64,000 bases of DNA from Lepisosteus oculatus (Eukaryota; Chordata; Actinopteri; Semionotiformes; Lepisosteidae). Below, piece after piece: positions 13,009 to 27,800 of this stretch (position 1 is its first letter; the number at the start of each line of letters is the position of its first letter). Under the pieces are notes generated by a model, which saw nothing but the letters and a program-made list of their open reading frames with translations, was not told where the DNA came from and searched no databases. A program made the position numbers and the translations under genes. The DNA lies in assembly GCF_040954835.1 (NCBI RefSeq), contig NC_090703.1, positions 9,667,001 to 9,731,000 on the forward strand, given 5' to 3'.

Positions 13009-14340
13009 AATAAAAGCCCAGGCCTGCTCAGCACTGCCATTAACATTCATCTGTAAAAATCATGCTTAGTTGTTAATCTAGAAAGAATCTTGGAAACTGT
13101 TGAAAAGAATATCTTATATTTTTTTAGAAGGCCAGCAATTCCTACTGTATTTTTAACCCATGATTATCATTAATTGATAATATATTTTTTTAATATGTGC
13201 AAGCGTTTACATTTAGCTTTTGTATGGAGATTTTACCATGCTGTCTTATATGACAAGTTCAGGGTTCAACTACACTTTCATGAGAGCAAGGCACCTTTTC
13301 TGCCTTTGAAGAGCAAGAAGCTTGACGAGCTTTTTGTTTTGCTTACCATTCACTAATTACCAACCATAATATTATGAAAGTACTTTTTAGTAAATATGTT
13401 GTTATAGTCCAGGGTTTCCAGTACAAGTTAAGTTAAAATAAATAACAGGCTTTATTATAGTTTAGATGTAGCTCTATTGTTTTTGTTTATTCTGTTTCGC
13501 ACATAACACTTTAATTGCAGACACTGTAGCTAAGGTTGTTTCTCGTGTACTGACTAAATCGGTTGTACATTTTAAATAAGATTGGGAGGCTACATTTATG
13601 TCACAACAACTCAGGGTACAGGTAAAGCACAGAAAGTGCAATAGTAGCCGCTGCATATGATTAATGTTTGGTATATTTTTAGTACTTATGTAAATTTAAA
13701 CCAATGTTAAGATTCTGTGCAGCAGTTAAAAATACAGTATATGGCTACACTGTATAATATGGCCTACTGACAAGTACATGTGTTCTTAGCACATTTAAAA
13801 TTGCTGAAGACATTGAACATTTCTGTTTACGTTGATAACTGTAGTCTTCAGCTAAAATAATATATATATATATGGTAGGTACAACTGAATTAGATTTGGC
13901 AGTTGCAAAATCTAAGGAAATCTACAGTTTGGTGCTACAACCAGGTGATTTTTAATGAAAATATAGTGCTGGAACTTAGTGATTTTGCCTTCTTGTGCAA
14001 ACAGTCTCCTGTTCTGTGTGTATTTTACCAAACTGCTGTTACTGTATGAAAGTTTAGAAACATGCTTGTTGGTGAACCATTTAAAATGGGAAGGAAAAAG
14101 ATGCATGCTTTTTCAAAAGGGGGATGAATTTGTTTTGTTAATTCTTAGAAGGAGATTGTTGGCTTTAGATAGGGACGATTGGTTTATCCTGAGAACACTT
14201 CATGTAATGCTTTTATTTACAACTGCAGTATTAAAACAATTATTAATGATTAAATTATTACTTATCTGGAGTTGAGAACTCCTGAACTTAAAATGTAAAA
14301 AAGCCTGTTCTCAGAATATTCTTTTGACTTTTTGAATAAA
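13009..14340 (+). terminator. entpd5: entpd5 poly(A) signals (three candidates)
   Basis: AATAAA hexamers in the sense direction lie at 13009-13014 (75 nt after the stop), 13437-13442 and 14335-14340. The stretch between has no open frame of interest and is AT-rich, as expected for a long 3' UTR. Use of alternative sites is inferred. Confidence 0.5.
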
Positions 14341-14929
14341 TACTGTACAGGTATAAAGCATTCTAGAAAGTGCATCTAAGCAAAACTGGTATTTATTCCC
14401 AGTTGTCTTGCTGCCTTATTAAACTTTAAATACTTGCAGCCCCTTTCAGAAATGTTTTTATTCTTTATATTCTCATATTAATACTTTAAATATAAAAATA
14501 CCATACTTAATGCATATATGCTTAGAGATTAAGTCATTACTCAGCCACAAGCATATATATATTAATTCTACATATCTGTTGTGTTGTACTGGTTTTATGA
14601 CATCATTGTCTTGAACAAGCAAACCAGCTTCTTACAAGAACTAAGAAACACTAAATGGGTAAAATGTAAAATTTCTACTTGGTTTTATTAAAATACTTAA
14701 GATTTGTAATTTCTTGCTTTCTTGGTTATTTTCCTCTTCTTTTCACATGATTTCACGAGATTACAACAACAAAAAAAAAAAGTCTACCCACCATACAAAA
14801 TGAGCCAGTCCCTAGAACTTTCAGTTAGTTCAGTTGTACATGTCATTCCTGTAACTAAACTAGGAAAGACAGGCTACAGCAGTAAAATGGTCATGTACTG
14901 AACACCCTTTTAGCTGTGAACATCCAACC

Positions 14930-15172
14930 AACCATTCATCCATCCATTTTCTAACCAATTCATCCACTTCAGGGTCATGGGGGAGTCGGAGCCTATCCTG
15001 GCAAACAGTGGGCAAAAGGCAGGGTACACCCTGGACAGCACGCCAGTCCATGACAGGGAACACACGCAGACACGCGCACATTCATGTTTCCTTTCACAAC
15101 AGGGCCAATTTTCCCAGAAGCCAATTAACCTACCAGCGTGGCTTTGGTCTGTGGGAGGGAAAACAGAGCAGC
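14930..15172 (+). repeat. Widespread fish dispersed repeat, copy 1
   Basis: The segment carries the familiar wording of a repeat found across fish genomes: 'cagggtacaccctggacag', 'acgccagtccatgacaggg', 'ccaattaacctacc' and 'gtctgtgggagg'. It is probably a LINE-tail or SINE-derived sequence; I cannot assign the class. A related copy in the same orientation lies at 35131-35345. It fills the gap between the convergent 3' ends of entpd5 and coq6. From 15,173 to 15,690 I see nothing else. Confidence 0.75.
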
Positions 15173-15706
15173 TGTGAACGTTGTCAGGATAAATACGCTT
15201 GCAGAGTCACCAAAACAGAAATGACCAAAATCCTTTATGCGAGAAAAACAAAAGCTGAAAGTTAAATTTCCATGCTTTATTCTCTGTTGCTGTTCAAAGC
15301 AAATGTAACAATTCAATATCATCAATGTAACATTTTAAAAGGTATAACAGATCTGCGGCCATTTAAAGGCTTCAGGTCTGGAAACTGGAGAGAAGAGATG
15401 TCAGCCTAATACATTAAAATCATCAAAACAAACAAACTAGTATAGGACTGGAAATCACCTTTCATCACAGTGGCATGGTGATGGCTAACCTCACTCCTCA
15501 ACTCTCTCCTCTCACCACAACTGCAGGCTTGGTGATGCCATTCACAGAACACGCAATTACAACTGACAGGTTGAAATGAGGGAAATCAGTAGTTTCAGCA
15601 TTTCATGTGTATTTCTTATGTTCCACTTTCACAACCTGTAATTCATTTGACAAACTACTCCATACTTCAAAATAAAATAAAAAGCTAGAAAAGATTAAAA
15701 TATACC

Positions 15707-15712
15707 TTTATT
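15707..15712 (-). terminator. coq6: coq6 poly(A) signal
   Basis: AATAAA on the minus strand (TTTATT as written), 130 nt downstream of the coq6 stop codon, giving a short 3' UTR that ends near 15,690. A second minus-strand AATAAA occurs near 15,275. Confidence 0.5.
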
Positions 15713-15841
15713 ATGTTATAAAACATACACTTTTGAATAACTTGCATTTCAAGTGTTCTGTTTCACAATTGGCAACAACCAAGGCAAACTCTTGAGAGTC
15801 TCTGCTAACATTCACCAAGAAGGATACATCACATCTCTTTT

Positions 15842-18800
15842 TCACTTGCTGGCAAAGGCCATGATCTGTTCCTGAAAGACAAGGAAGAAAATGTTCAAAG
15901 TTAGCTTAGTTTATAAATGAAAGCATATGTTACAATATCTATTAAGTATGCCATTGTGTGGTACGCATAACTTATGGAAATTGCCATCATAAGGAGGCAG
16001 ATCTTATAGAAATAGCTCCCATGGAAAAAAAGATACAGAAGTAAAAAAATACATAGAAGAGAACATGTAAAAAAGAGAACCCTGTTTCAGTTACACTAAA
16101 TCAAGAAAAGAACTCTAACAGTAGGGTTAGAGTAAGCCTGATTCTTTAAGCCCTGTCCCACACAAATGAGTTCTAGCCCACAGCTCTTTTCAAGCTCTAC
16201 AGCAACCCTGTCAGTCTGGGAAATCTTTATGGCATTGTTAGATTAGGATAATGACAGGCACTTTAATTGAAAACTGATTTCTTTGCACCCTTTGGCAAAG
16301 AGTTCCAGTTTGCTGCGGGGTGGGTTTAGCCGGCGCAGAATGAAGCCATCAAGCATGAACTGTACGTGACATCGCGCGCACACGAAACATACGAAACACG
16401 CCAAAGCCGGGGTACACTTTGTGGGGTGAGGAACACACCCCGCCCACACAGTTTCGGGAACTGTGAACTCGGTACTAAACATAGCAAGACCACAGCTCAT
16501 GACCATACAATGGCTTGGTAAATTACACATATTTGGGAAAAGGCAAGCATGTAATCAAAAGAACCGCAATGTACTTTAACAGGAGGAACGGCATTGGTGG
16601 CCTGCAGCCCAAGCGTTCGCAGGAGCACGATGGGAGCCATCTTGGTAGAGTACAAGCGCTTCATCAGGTCTATGGCAGCCATCATTGGCAGGTTGTGTCT
16701 CTGCCTCTCCGTTTCGTACTCCAGGAGGTGCTGCATGGCTCCTGCAGAAGACAGAGAATGGGCAAAGGGGCTGGAAGTCAATTCTTGGACAAGGCATTGG
16801 GAAGACTCAGAGTGGACTCCATTAACGAAGCCTGGGCCTTCTGTACTGTTCATGTGAGGGAAAAAGCTGCACTGATTACGAGGCAGTTTTAGAAATGAGT
16901 CCTAGCAGAGCTCTTTGGCTAAATTGCCAAATCCCATTGTCCATGCTACTGAAATACTTAGTGTTTTCAAGGTAAGGTAAGCGGTTTTCAAACTGCATTC
17001 TGAATCCTGCAAGAATGTAATTCGGCCGAGGGTAATTCTCACACTCATAGCATACACTCCACGAATCGAAAGGCACGGTGAGCTCCTCAACAAATCGAAC
17101 CCTTCCTGGAAATTTTAATTCCTCACAAACTATTTTTTTTGGCGATCTATCAAAAGTGAAACAGTTCACACTGTTTTCCTCATGCCGTGGTGCAGGGAGG
17201 AGTGCAGGTAACTCACCCAGGTCCCTTCCGTTGAAGGCCGCTTGGCTCAAGAGCCGAGTGAGACACGCCACATCCCCGAAGCCAAGGTTCACTCCCTGGC
17301 CTGCCAGCGGGTGCACTCGATGGGCAGCGTCCCTGCAAAACCCACAGGCACCAGTTCACTGACCGCTTCTGACCAAGAGGTCATGTCTCTGGGCAGGAGC
17401 TCTGTCACAGGGCTATCATGACAAGGGCTATCCAGAGATCGCAGGGGAGAAAGCTCTGTCTGGAATCTGTGGGTCTTGGCCACCGCAGGTGAATCTGCTT
17501 CTAACCTGAAGTCCTTGTTGCAAATATAATTAGCAGAGATGTGCAGTTCTTCTTGATTACACTCTGCAACACACAGGAACTGCCAAGGGTGGAAATGCAC
17601 GCCACATGTCATTTTGCATAGCTGCCACAGAAACACCAAAATGAACTCCAGCTCCATCAGACAACAATAGATGAACATATCCTGAAAGGAAAGGGACCTC
17701 AAGGGTGGCTTTTCAAGAGGAACAGCTGCAGCCAACATAAACAGATAATTTTAAGTGTGGGAAACCAGGCTTTAATGAGATTTGTGATGCTGGTGAACTT
17801 CATTTTCAAGCTGGTCTTTCTCCTCCTGGCAGATGCCAATCACCGTCCAACTGGAGTCAAATACCAATCAAAAATGTAACCTGTTGAATTTAAGTTCCAG
17901 GTAGTCATGTATTTCGAGACACTACTATGCCTGTTACCAACAACAACAACAACAACAACAATAATAATAATAATAAAAATCTACTGAGCATCAAAGGAAA
18001 CATAGAGCTAAAACAAATTGTCAATTTCATGTTATACATTTTCTTAAAAGGACATGACGGGTAAATTCATTATACTGATTACAAATGCTTGTAGAGACAA
18101 TAATAGCTGCATGTATGCGACAAACGTTGCTCCAAGTTGGAGAAGCAGTGGTGTAGGATTTTGTCTCTTTCCTCTCTTAGAGCCTGGGCAAGAATGAGAC
18201 CTAAATTCCACATATTGTCTCAGATCATCCCTCATATGCTCAATAGGGCTTAAGGCTAGCAAGGAGTGGATCCACAACATTATTGTCACTTTCTCATCTT
18301 GTAAGAAAGATCCACCAGGAGCATGGCGACCTTTGTCTAGTTGGAACGTTGTCATGTTAGGAAGAGAGCAGAAGAAGGGCAGCTAGTTCTGTAGTGACTA
18401 GACACTCCATAACACTTCGACCTCCCCATCTACTGCTCTACTGTACACAACATTCAACGTATTACTCTGCACATCTGCACCAGGCTCTCTGATGTCCATC
18501 TATACAAATCCTTGACCCACTGCTACACAGGACTTGGCTCCCCTGCTGGAGAATCCACTCGAGATGCTGCACCAAAACACCTCTGGCACAAAGATATTGC
18601 TTCTTAAAAAGTGGAAGAAACAATATGACATCCAACAGCCGAAATCGCATCATTGCTTGTGTCCAATCAACTCTCACACTAATGAGGTGAAGCTTTAGTG
18701 GATTATGCATGATCAATTAATTGGTACATGATACCACAAGCTATCAATCAATAACCAAAATCTGTATACTTTATTTTTTGAATAACTTTCATCCAAAAAT

Positions 18801-21800
18801 GGAACGATAAGCTTCTTTTGATGCTCAATATAAAAGCCATCTTCCTGTACTGCTATGCGAACCACAATGGTTAACCATTAATTACAATGATTTCAACAAA
18901 ACCTAAGTATACTTGTTAAAAATCAATTTTGAACAAACATAACCCTCTGCAAAATGGCTGTTGTCATGGGTTCTGCGTGTGCAAGGATTATCTCCTCATC
19001 AACGTGATGACGGAAATGAAATTAGGAAATGAAGCAGAGGTTAAGGTTACTGGTACAAACACTGAACGATATGAAACTAAACTTGTGCTAATCTCTTCCC
19101 ATAAGTATGTACATCATCCTCCCCCACATCTCTGCAGCAATAATAACAAGCCTGCCTCAGTGTAAGACAGGCTGTCAAGAGACAGTGTGCACAGGATAGG
19201 TTTCAGTTTTAAGCACACTGAAAAGATGGTTAGAACTGGCACTGAACTCACATAAGGCATGTTTGAGATATTACTTGATGAACTACATCAATTCTGTACA
19301 TTCCACACCTGCTACGATGGTAAATAGTTACAATGGAACTGAAGCACATTCATCTCAACGTTGGTGAACATCCTGGTGAGTCTCCCTGTTCATATGCAAT
19401 GCAAATGTTTACACTGAACAGCAACGGCAGAGCACGTACCCAATGAGTGCCACTCTGTGCCTGATGTACTCAGAAGCATGTCCCATGCCCAGAGGGAATA
19501 TGGCTCTGCTCTGCGCCCCAATCCCAGAGACACTGGGTGGCAGCTGCCTCGCTGAAGTCCCAGAAGGCATGAGAACGGATAGTGCAGATCTGAACAGGGT
19601 GCCTGCAGTTTCAATCAGTTCTGAGTGGTTCTCATTGCTCCACTACAGGAAAAGAAAGAGGAGGAGAGATAAGACTGCTGACACAGAATTCCACTCACCA
19701 CAGTGACTACACAAATATATTATTTCCTCTCAATTGCTTGATGTGCAACCACCAGTGTTTCCACAGCTGCCCAGTTCAGGCAATAACAAACAAGGATTGA
19801 GCTAATTAAAACAAGACTTGTGCATAAGTTTTAATTGTTTCAAATCTAGTTTAAACACATATCTCAGGCTGATGCTGGGCACTGGCAGCCATGCTGCAAA
19901 CCGAGCAAAGCTTGGAACGACATGACCTTGACTCTTTAATTTCAAGCTCCCCAGCTGAGGATCAAAGCCGAAACTACGGGCTTGGAAATGAAATACATTT
20001 GAATAAAAATGAATACACTCCAAAAAAGTGAAGATCAAATAGCAGACAGGAAGTAAACTAAGCTCACTAACCTGCGGAGGTACTGTAAGTGTGTAAACAA
20101 GGGCCTAACCAGTGTAAACGTAAGAGCAGTATACAGAAAAGAACAGAAACTTGCTGGGCCGCATGTGACAGCAATCAAGTTCACAAACCTGATCCATTTA
20201 AGGGAGGAGGTGAGGGTGAAGTGCTGTCTGAGTTAAAGCTGGTAATTAAATCATGCAAAAGTCGAGACATTAGCAGAACACATTAGATCAGCACAACGTC
20301 TCGCTTGGAAGCAGTCAACTCCAGAGAGAGAAACTCACAAACGCAGAGTTGATTGCGTCAACAAAGCTCTCCTCATCCAAGCGGAGCAGCTCTTCTGCGT
20401 GCTGATGGCTGGTGGACCACACCAATGAGCTTTCAGTGTCTGATAACTTTCACAGATGGAGAAAGTAAAAGCAAAATTAAACAGGCAGGTTTTTCAAACT
20501 CTAATGAAACTGTTGCATAGAGACCCCGGTTTTTCATATAAAAAGCTCTCTCTGACTGTCTGATAAATTTCACAGATGGAAAAAGATCAAAGCTAAGCAT
20601 TTGCTCAGACTACTGCAGCAACTTTAATGATGCACTGTTGCATGGAAACAGTTTTAATATGCACAAATATACCATTGCAATATGCATTCAGATATTTTAT
20701 TGCAAATTAAAACACTGCAGTTTGCAACAGTGACGGTTTAATGTTTCATATAGTTCTGACGATGTTAATGCCACGCACCGCCTACAATGGAATTCATGCA
20801 TTACTTTACATGGCCTGAGCCCTACTTCAAGTATGAGTGAGAGAGAAAATATTGGAATAAAAAAAAAACACTTACTGGAAGCACTGCGATAGGCCCAGTT
20901 GGGAGGAATCTTTGCCAGGCAACATTGTTTTCTGTGGGCTAATGTTGAAAATTATTTTAGAAAAGTCAGTTGAAGTCAAGACAGAGAAATCATTATGAGG
21001 GAAAGACAATGTGACTAATAATTGCTGTAATTAAAAGAGGATAAATTCCTGGGTTTTCCCTCTAAGTACCTTCAGAACCCTCCTGGCACAGCTGTGCGTA
21101 TTCCTGAGGTGTTGTGGTTCACAGAGCGGCCAGGACATGCTGAGTTTTGCTCCTCTCTCCCAATCAATCAAATCAGATCAAACCACTTCAAATAATGCAA
21201 TTAAGCCATAAATTTCAGGTTTGTAATGAACCCCACTTCCTTCTCCACAGACTGTTGAGCTAATGGATTTTTCAGTTAATATGTTGTTTTGACCTGCTTT
21301 CTCTTGTACACCCTGCGCCGTCAAAGCAGGCTTTGCTAGACTCCAAATCCACTTTCCTCATTACAACCTGGCTGGTTCAGAGCCGTGATTAGTGCTACTA
21401 GAGGGGCATGGAGGCCCCTTCCGCACCCTCCACCACACCTTTCACTGACTCCACCCAAGCAGAAATTGACTTTTTTTTCCAGGTGTTCATCTGCTGAGGA
21501 TTTTGCGAAACCTGTGAAAAGTGCAGAGCTCCCAACTCTCCAGAGCCAAGACCATGCACTGCTGCTCTAGAGCGAACTTACCTACCAGGTACTAATTACT
21601 ACTGGTGCGCTTCGCTATTCGTTAGCCCACAAATTAAATCACTTACTTCAGATAGATGAAGCACAGCCACAACAGCAGACTGGTCATAATTCCACTTGAC
21701 CAAGGGGATCCCTGTGTCCCTTCTCACCATAGAGTTGGGCCCATCAGCCCCAATCTGTAAAATAGCCAACGACATGCCACTGATGATAACAGACCTACGG

Positions 21801-24800
21801 GGTAGCTACTTCTCATAACTCATATACTGTAAGCTGTCTTACTTACACAATGTAAAACTGTCAGGCATGGGTCATCAGAATTATGTTAGAAAAGCGCTAC
21901 TTAAACTTAAATCGGCTTGGTTCTTTGTTATCTAGGAGTGCTATTAAATGCAATATTTATTTCCCAGGACATGATAACGGGACAAATGGGCTAAAAGCTA
22001 CAGTAATGTACATCAAGCATAAAGCATAGGGCGTGCTCTATAGAAGTGTGCATGAAGACAGAATCTACTGGCGGATGTACACATAGGAGTGCTTTTCAGC
22101 ATCAACAGACATGCCGCTAATGTCAAACTGACCAGCAGTTTCGTCTGCAGCTTCTGCCCATTTGCCAGCTCCACCTGGACCCAGGGAATGGCATTAGCTG
22201 CCTGAAAGGGCCGGGGCCAGATGTACTTCACAGCCCTGCTCCTGTACTGGACGGTCACTTTATCTGAGGGCAAGAGAGGGACGCAGCCGCGGGTTAAACA
22301 CTGAAATTGTACAAAGCCTGAAAACATCGCAGCAAAGGACAAGTCACAGGAACCCGCAGGTAAGCACCTCTTAGCAGCCCAACACACTCATGAAGGCTTT
22401 CTTTAACTTTCCAGAATGCAAGGCCTGGCTGTGACTTAAAGTGCAGAACTATAAACCGCCTCATAAAACGACACAGGCTTTTATACTGCCAGAAAACAGC
22501 TGCCAAGCTCAGATTGACAATTGCCTTAATGGGCTTGGCTAACCACATGGCAGGACTAATGGTGTTTATCTACCAGTCAACCATGCCTCACCATTTTTGG
22601 TGCCAGCTTTTTACATTTGCATAAAGCCCACTTTTCTCAGCATCCCTCACGGCTTGCAATGTGCAATGAAATTATGTCTTCCCAGCACGATACCTGCAAA
22701 CCTCTTAAAAGCACACAAATGTAATTAGGGGTTACACGCAAATGTAATTAGTTTCCACAGCACACGTATGACTGCAACCAAGAGCTGAATGGCTCAAGAA
22801 CTGAGATGATCTGAGCTGTTCCATAAATACGTGCTGCAATCAGCAAAGTTCAATCAAACTTTACAAAGCAAACCAGAAGAGGGAAAATAAGGAGCAAATT
22901 CACTCAGTTTTAATGCGCAGTAAAATGAGAGTGTTTAACAACCACTCTGATGTCTTCCACACAATAACCACAGCAGACACTCTTTCAACAAAGAAAAAGA
23001 ACATTTACAGCTCATGGCAATGGCAAGCATTACTTAGTTTGATCCTAACAATAGCTCTGGTTTAATCTTTTTAATAACAATACACTGTCAGCACTTGTGT
23101 GTCCTTAAGAGAAACTCGGGCGAATGACAGCATAAAGTAGGTCAGTGGGGCGCAGCACTTGTCTGGGTCAACGTTTTTGACCCTTGCTTTGGGTTACCAA
23201 AGGAAATGTGCGGCTGTGCAACAGTTGCTATTGAATAAGCAGGAAAAACAGAGATGCATCCAAGAGCTGAAGTGGAACTCATAAACAGACACTGAGAAAA
23301 TACTAATAAATCCTTCGGGGACAAGAGGAGGAAACATCTGGAGGACACCCATGCTTGACTAAGGGAAGAGCTGCACCATGTAGACCAGCTCAGTTCAGAA
23401 CAGAAAATTCGTTGTTGAAATCTTCACGAACAGAGCAATTCAAGAGCCCCACACCTACCAGGCATCGACTCAACCTGCTTGGTCAAAGCAGCAATGATAA
23501 CGTCATTCTCGACGATGTATCCCATTTCGTCCTCCAAACTGTCCTTCTCAAAGGTAATCATGGCATCTGAGCAGGCATCCCAAACCTTAAACCAAAACGA
23601 GTTCAAGTTCAGTTCAGAATTTCCCCGCCCATCACTGATCTCCCAAATGTATCCAAGATGTTAACCTGGTTTCAGGAGGGCTTGCCTTCACCACAACTCT
23701 GTTGCAGCAAAGCCATGGTGGAGTGTGAATACGTTTCCAACGTTTTTGCTTCCATATCAGATTCATTAAATCAAGCAAAGTGCTTCCCCCAGCCCCCAAC
23801 AGTTAAAAGTGCAAGAAAATGGAAGACTCCATCAACTTGCCCTGTTCACATGTAACACACAGAAAGCAGTGCGGGCCCCCTTTAGAGAGCTCCCAAAGGT
23901 GACTATAAAGAGAGGAGGTGCTGTGAAAGTGCAAAATGATGTTTGAAGCAAATATCAGTTATAAACAGACTTGCACCTTGTTGCTGCTCATCAAAAATTG
24001 CTCCGTACAAGGTTTCTTGTTCCAAGTAATTGGCTGGGTAGGGTTCCGTCATACCGCCCACCCCTCTTTTTTCAAACCCCCCCAGACAACCACAGAACAT
24101 GGACCAACTGCAGAAGACAGAAGACTCCAGCAGATTTATTTATAATCCTACTATGTTAAGCTACATGGTTTCCCCTTTTCCTTCTTCCTCATGACTTTTT
24201 TACGGGACTCAGAAGAAGGGATGCCCTGCTGGCATGGCACTCTGGGATGATAACTATACGTTACCCTGCCAGCCTCTGGGCAGTTTTAAGCGCTACCGTC
24301 CCACTGTATGCTGTCATTAGGGTAACCACCATAAGTAAAGAAAAAAAACCTGTGGTTAGGATATTATGGGAGAGGTATATCACGATACGGCGTTTTACGA
24401 TGACATCCCCAACCACAACAGTAACCACAGGGTTTCAGATTTGGTACAAAAAGGCCACATCTTAGAGGGAAGGCCACATAATGACCACAGCAGTAAACCA
24501 TGGTCATTTTACTGCTGACATTTGCAGTAATCCTCACTTTAATCTTTTCATTCCCCCCTGCTTTTTCACATGAATTTTATAATTAGAAAAAAAGGGAGGT
24601 AGTCTCCTATTTAAAATGTTCTATTGATTTATTTTTATTATTAAATATGCTTCTAATAAATACATACTTAGGCCTATGGCCAGTGAGGCATGGTGAGCCT
24701 GACCTTTAGAGAGCCGAAGAGCTATAGATATCCCTTTAAATTTATCTCCCTCCGGTACTGTGGCATCCAAGTCTTTACTGGGCTTCTGATGTTTCATAAA

Positions 24801-27800
24801 TTACACCACAGAATGTACAAAATGTTCAGTTCAGCCACCAATGAGCTTGCCTTTCATTCTGAACAATTACAAACCACTGGAAAATTACACTGTACATTAT
24901 GGTGTAGATTTAGGGAGTGAAACGTGATAACATAAAAAGACAGGCCAAGATATTCATATCTGTGACAGAACAAAGAAATACAAAAAAGGTAGCCCCTATT
25001 TAAAAGGCTTAAAGAATAACAAGAATCTACGTAATACGAGGCAAAGCTTTCTTTATTTGGCTGATTATATGCACTTATCAGATTTAGATGTGGTTTTCAA
25101 GCAGAAGAAAAAGGCAACATTGGAGAGGATTTTGACATATTCACTATGTAGACTCAACACAAACTGTTGCCTGTTGGGGATTATGGTATCAGCCATGTAA
25201 AACAGGTTCCACAGCTTTGTGGTTAAATTCATCTTTGTGCCTTCCTTTTATGATTTTAAGATGTCCATAAAAACTGTTACACCTATGGGTTCTGTATCAC
25301 AGCCACTAGAGAATCTTTGAAGTTTTGTTTGGAAAAGAAAGTGCATTTAAGTAAAACTGCAAGAAGTCAAAATCTCACCTGCATCCTCCTGAATGGCTTA
25401 CACCTCATATTGAGGATGTGATCCCAAGCTCCGACACCTACAGGAGACAAAAGATAGTCAAGGGAAGAAACTGCTCTCAGCTGTTTAACTGTTAATGAAT
25501 CCTTACTGCACGACACAGTAAAATACAGTTTGACAAGAAATGAAAGGACATGCACTCAATTTCATGTGAAAGCTAGATGCCCAATTTACGTGCTACAACA
25601 GTAATAAACCATCAGCTCTGCTACCTGTTTGGATTTCAGCCCAGATTAAATCAAATTTCTGATCTACCTACCAACTGCAAATTACAAACCCTACACCCTA
25701 TTGTGGCTTTTAGTTTCCTTCCAGCACTGAAAACACAGCACCAATATCTAGACTCATAATCTGCAAAAGCCGAGGAGCAAATTGCAGGAGAGCGAAAAAA
25801 GACTGACAAAACATACAGGGAAGCTGCTGTAGACGAGCTGTTGAAAAGCAAAGCAAAGCTACGTGGAAATCAAAATGTGCTATGTGAAGAAAATGTGTTA
25901 ACTCAGAAGGTTACACGGGCACATCTTCCTTGTCTGAGACAGGCAGTGACAGTGATCTCTGGCGCTGTTGTACAGGTGATAAGTGTAGATATACAGTAGG
26001 TAGGTGAACATGGGGACTAAGGAATGAGCAATGCTCAGGGTTCTGGACTTATAATTGGAGGGTCATGGGTTCAAATCTCAGGCGAGACCCTGCTGCTGTT
26101 ACTTTGGAGCAAGTTGTGTCACCTAAATTGCTCCAGTAACATGCCCATCTGATTAAATTGATGCAAATATACTGTAAGTTGCTTTGGATATACAGTGTCA
26201 GCCACATTTATTAGACATAAAAAGAAAGAATAACTGGCACTATGTCAACATTATAAACTGTGAGCAATGTACATGCTTTTCTCTGTTCCAGCTTGCAGCT
26301 GACTTTATTTTATAAAGACTGTTTTCACAGTTAGGACAACAGAGGAGGCTGGACAGAAGTAAGAACTGGAATGTCCAGACTAAAGGGAAAACTTTAGAAC
26401 TGGAGAATTAACAATAACAAGAAATCAACAATATACAAGAAGAATCACGTAAAGAGAACATACTTTAAAAGTATTTCAACGTATCTAGCAAGAATATCTC
26501 AATCTGGTGGTACAGGATGGTGGTCGGGGGGTTAAATTCAACTTCATCATCCACATTTATGGCTTGCAAGAAAAAGAATGAAGGAGACAGACAGCAGAAG
26601 CAAGCATTCATGGGTCTCAAAACATTAACAAGAGAAGGCCAAATCAGAAAAACTGGAAGCTTATAAAATAATTACCCCATTCCCTTATTAAAGAAATATA
26701 GATTTAGCAGAATATACAAGTAATGTATATAAGCCTCAGAAATCTCGAATCCTGTAGCAATTCTGCTGCAGTAGCATTCATGCCCTGTAAATGTTTGAGG
26801 TTTGGAGGTAGGCTGCTGTGTACTATTCTCTTCAAGAGATGCTCAGAGGGTGAAGGTCAGTAAAAACTGCCTGTACAAGATCTGCAGTAGATAAAGGTGA
26901 AGAGTTTTCATATTGTTGTGTCCTGAGAGTTATTGTCACCACCACACAAGACATCCCACAACCCCAACCCCATGATATTCCTATCATCAACAAAAATGAC
27001 ACAATATGGCAATATAGGATATGCATCACTACATCACCGAGTCCTAGACTTTACAGTATATGGAGAAAGTGCTGCTCATACTACTGAGAAGAGTTGCTGA
27101 GCCAGGGCTGATGGAGCTCACTCTGGTGCTGTATGCCTCTGGTACTTTGTCAAGAGTTTTCTTATTGCCAGCTTCTAAAAGAAGGATCTTCTTTCCTTCT
27201 AAATTGGGATCAAAACCTGTATTGGAAACAAAACAAATAACTGGATTTTCTGAACAGGTCAAAATGCACAGGTATGTTACATTAGTAAGACCACGAGATG
27301 ACCGTTACAGAAGCCTGCTCTGCTTTATTCTTCGCTAAATCTTAATTAGTGGAGACACAGGATATCAAAATCTGCCATTAGTTTAAAAACCATGTAGCTC
27401 ACTGCGCTGCATATAGACGCTCCGTATAGTATTACCGAAGGTGGCAAAAACAACCTACAAACATAAATACCTAGAATTTACCCCGGCACTACAATTACTA
27501 AAGTGCACCCTTCAGGTGCGAGATTGTAGAGACTGTAGTCAGTAAAGCATCCGAGCGAGGTTGTCTAGCTAAATGACAGCTTTTTCATACAGTGGGGCCC
27601 CGACGGGTAAAAAAGGCTTTTACTCTAGAACTGTGACAATCGGAAATTTAGGGTAATTGCTGTGTGTAAAAAGAAAAGCACAGTTCTATCCGTTTAAGAA
27701 CTCGAGTGAGTTGGGTTTTTTTTTTGTCCAGAACACAAAGACAACGTTTCTGCTCACCTAAGGCGCAGGCCATAGCAGTGCCTACCATCCCACCTCCAGA

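Noticed and set aside
16515-16892. Plus-strand open frames over coq6 exon 11
   Set aside because: Shadow of the coq6 coding strand; no independent support.
24280-24430. Patch resembling repeats with 'gtatatcacgatacgg' wording in a coq6 intron
   Set aside because: Too short and diverged to assign; no end repeats found.
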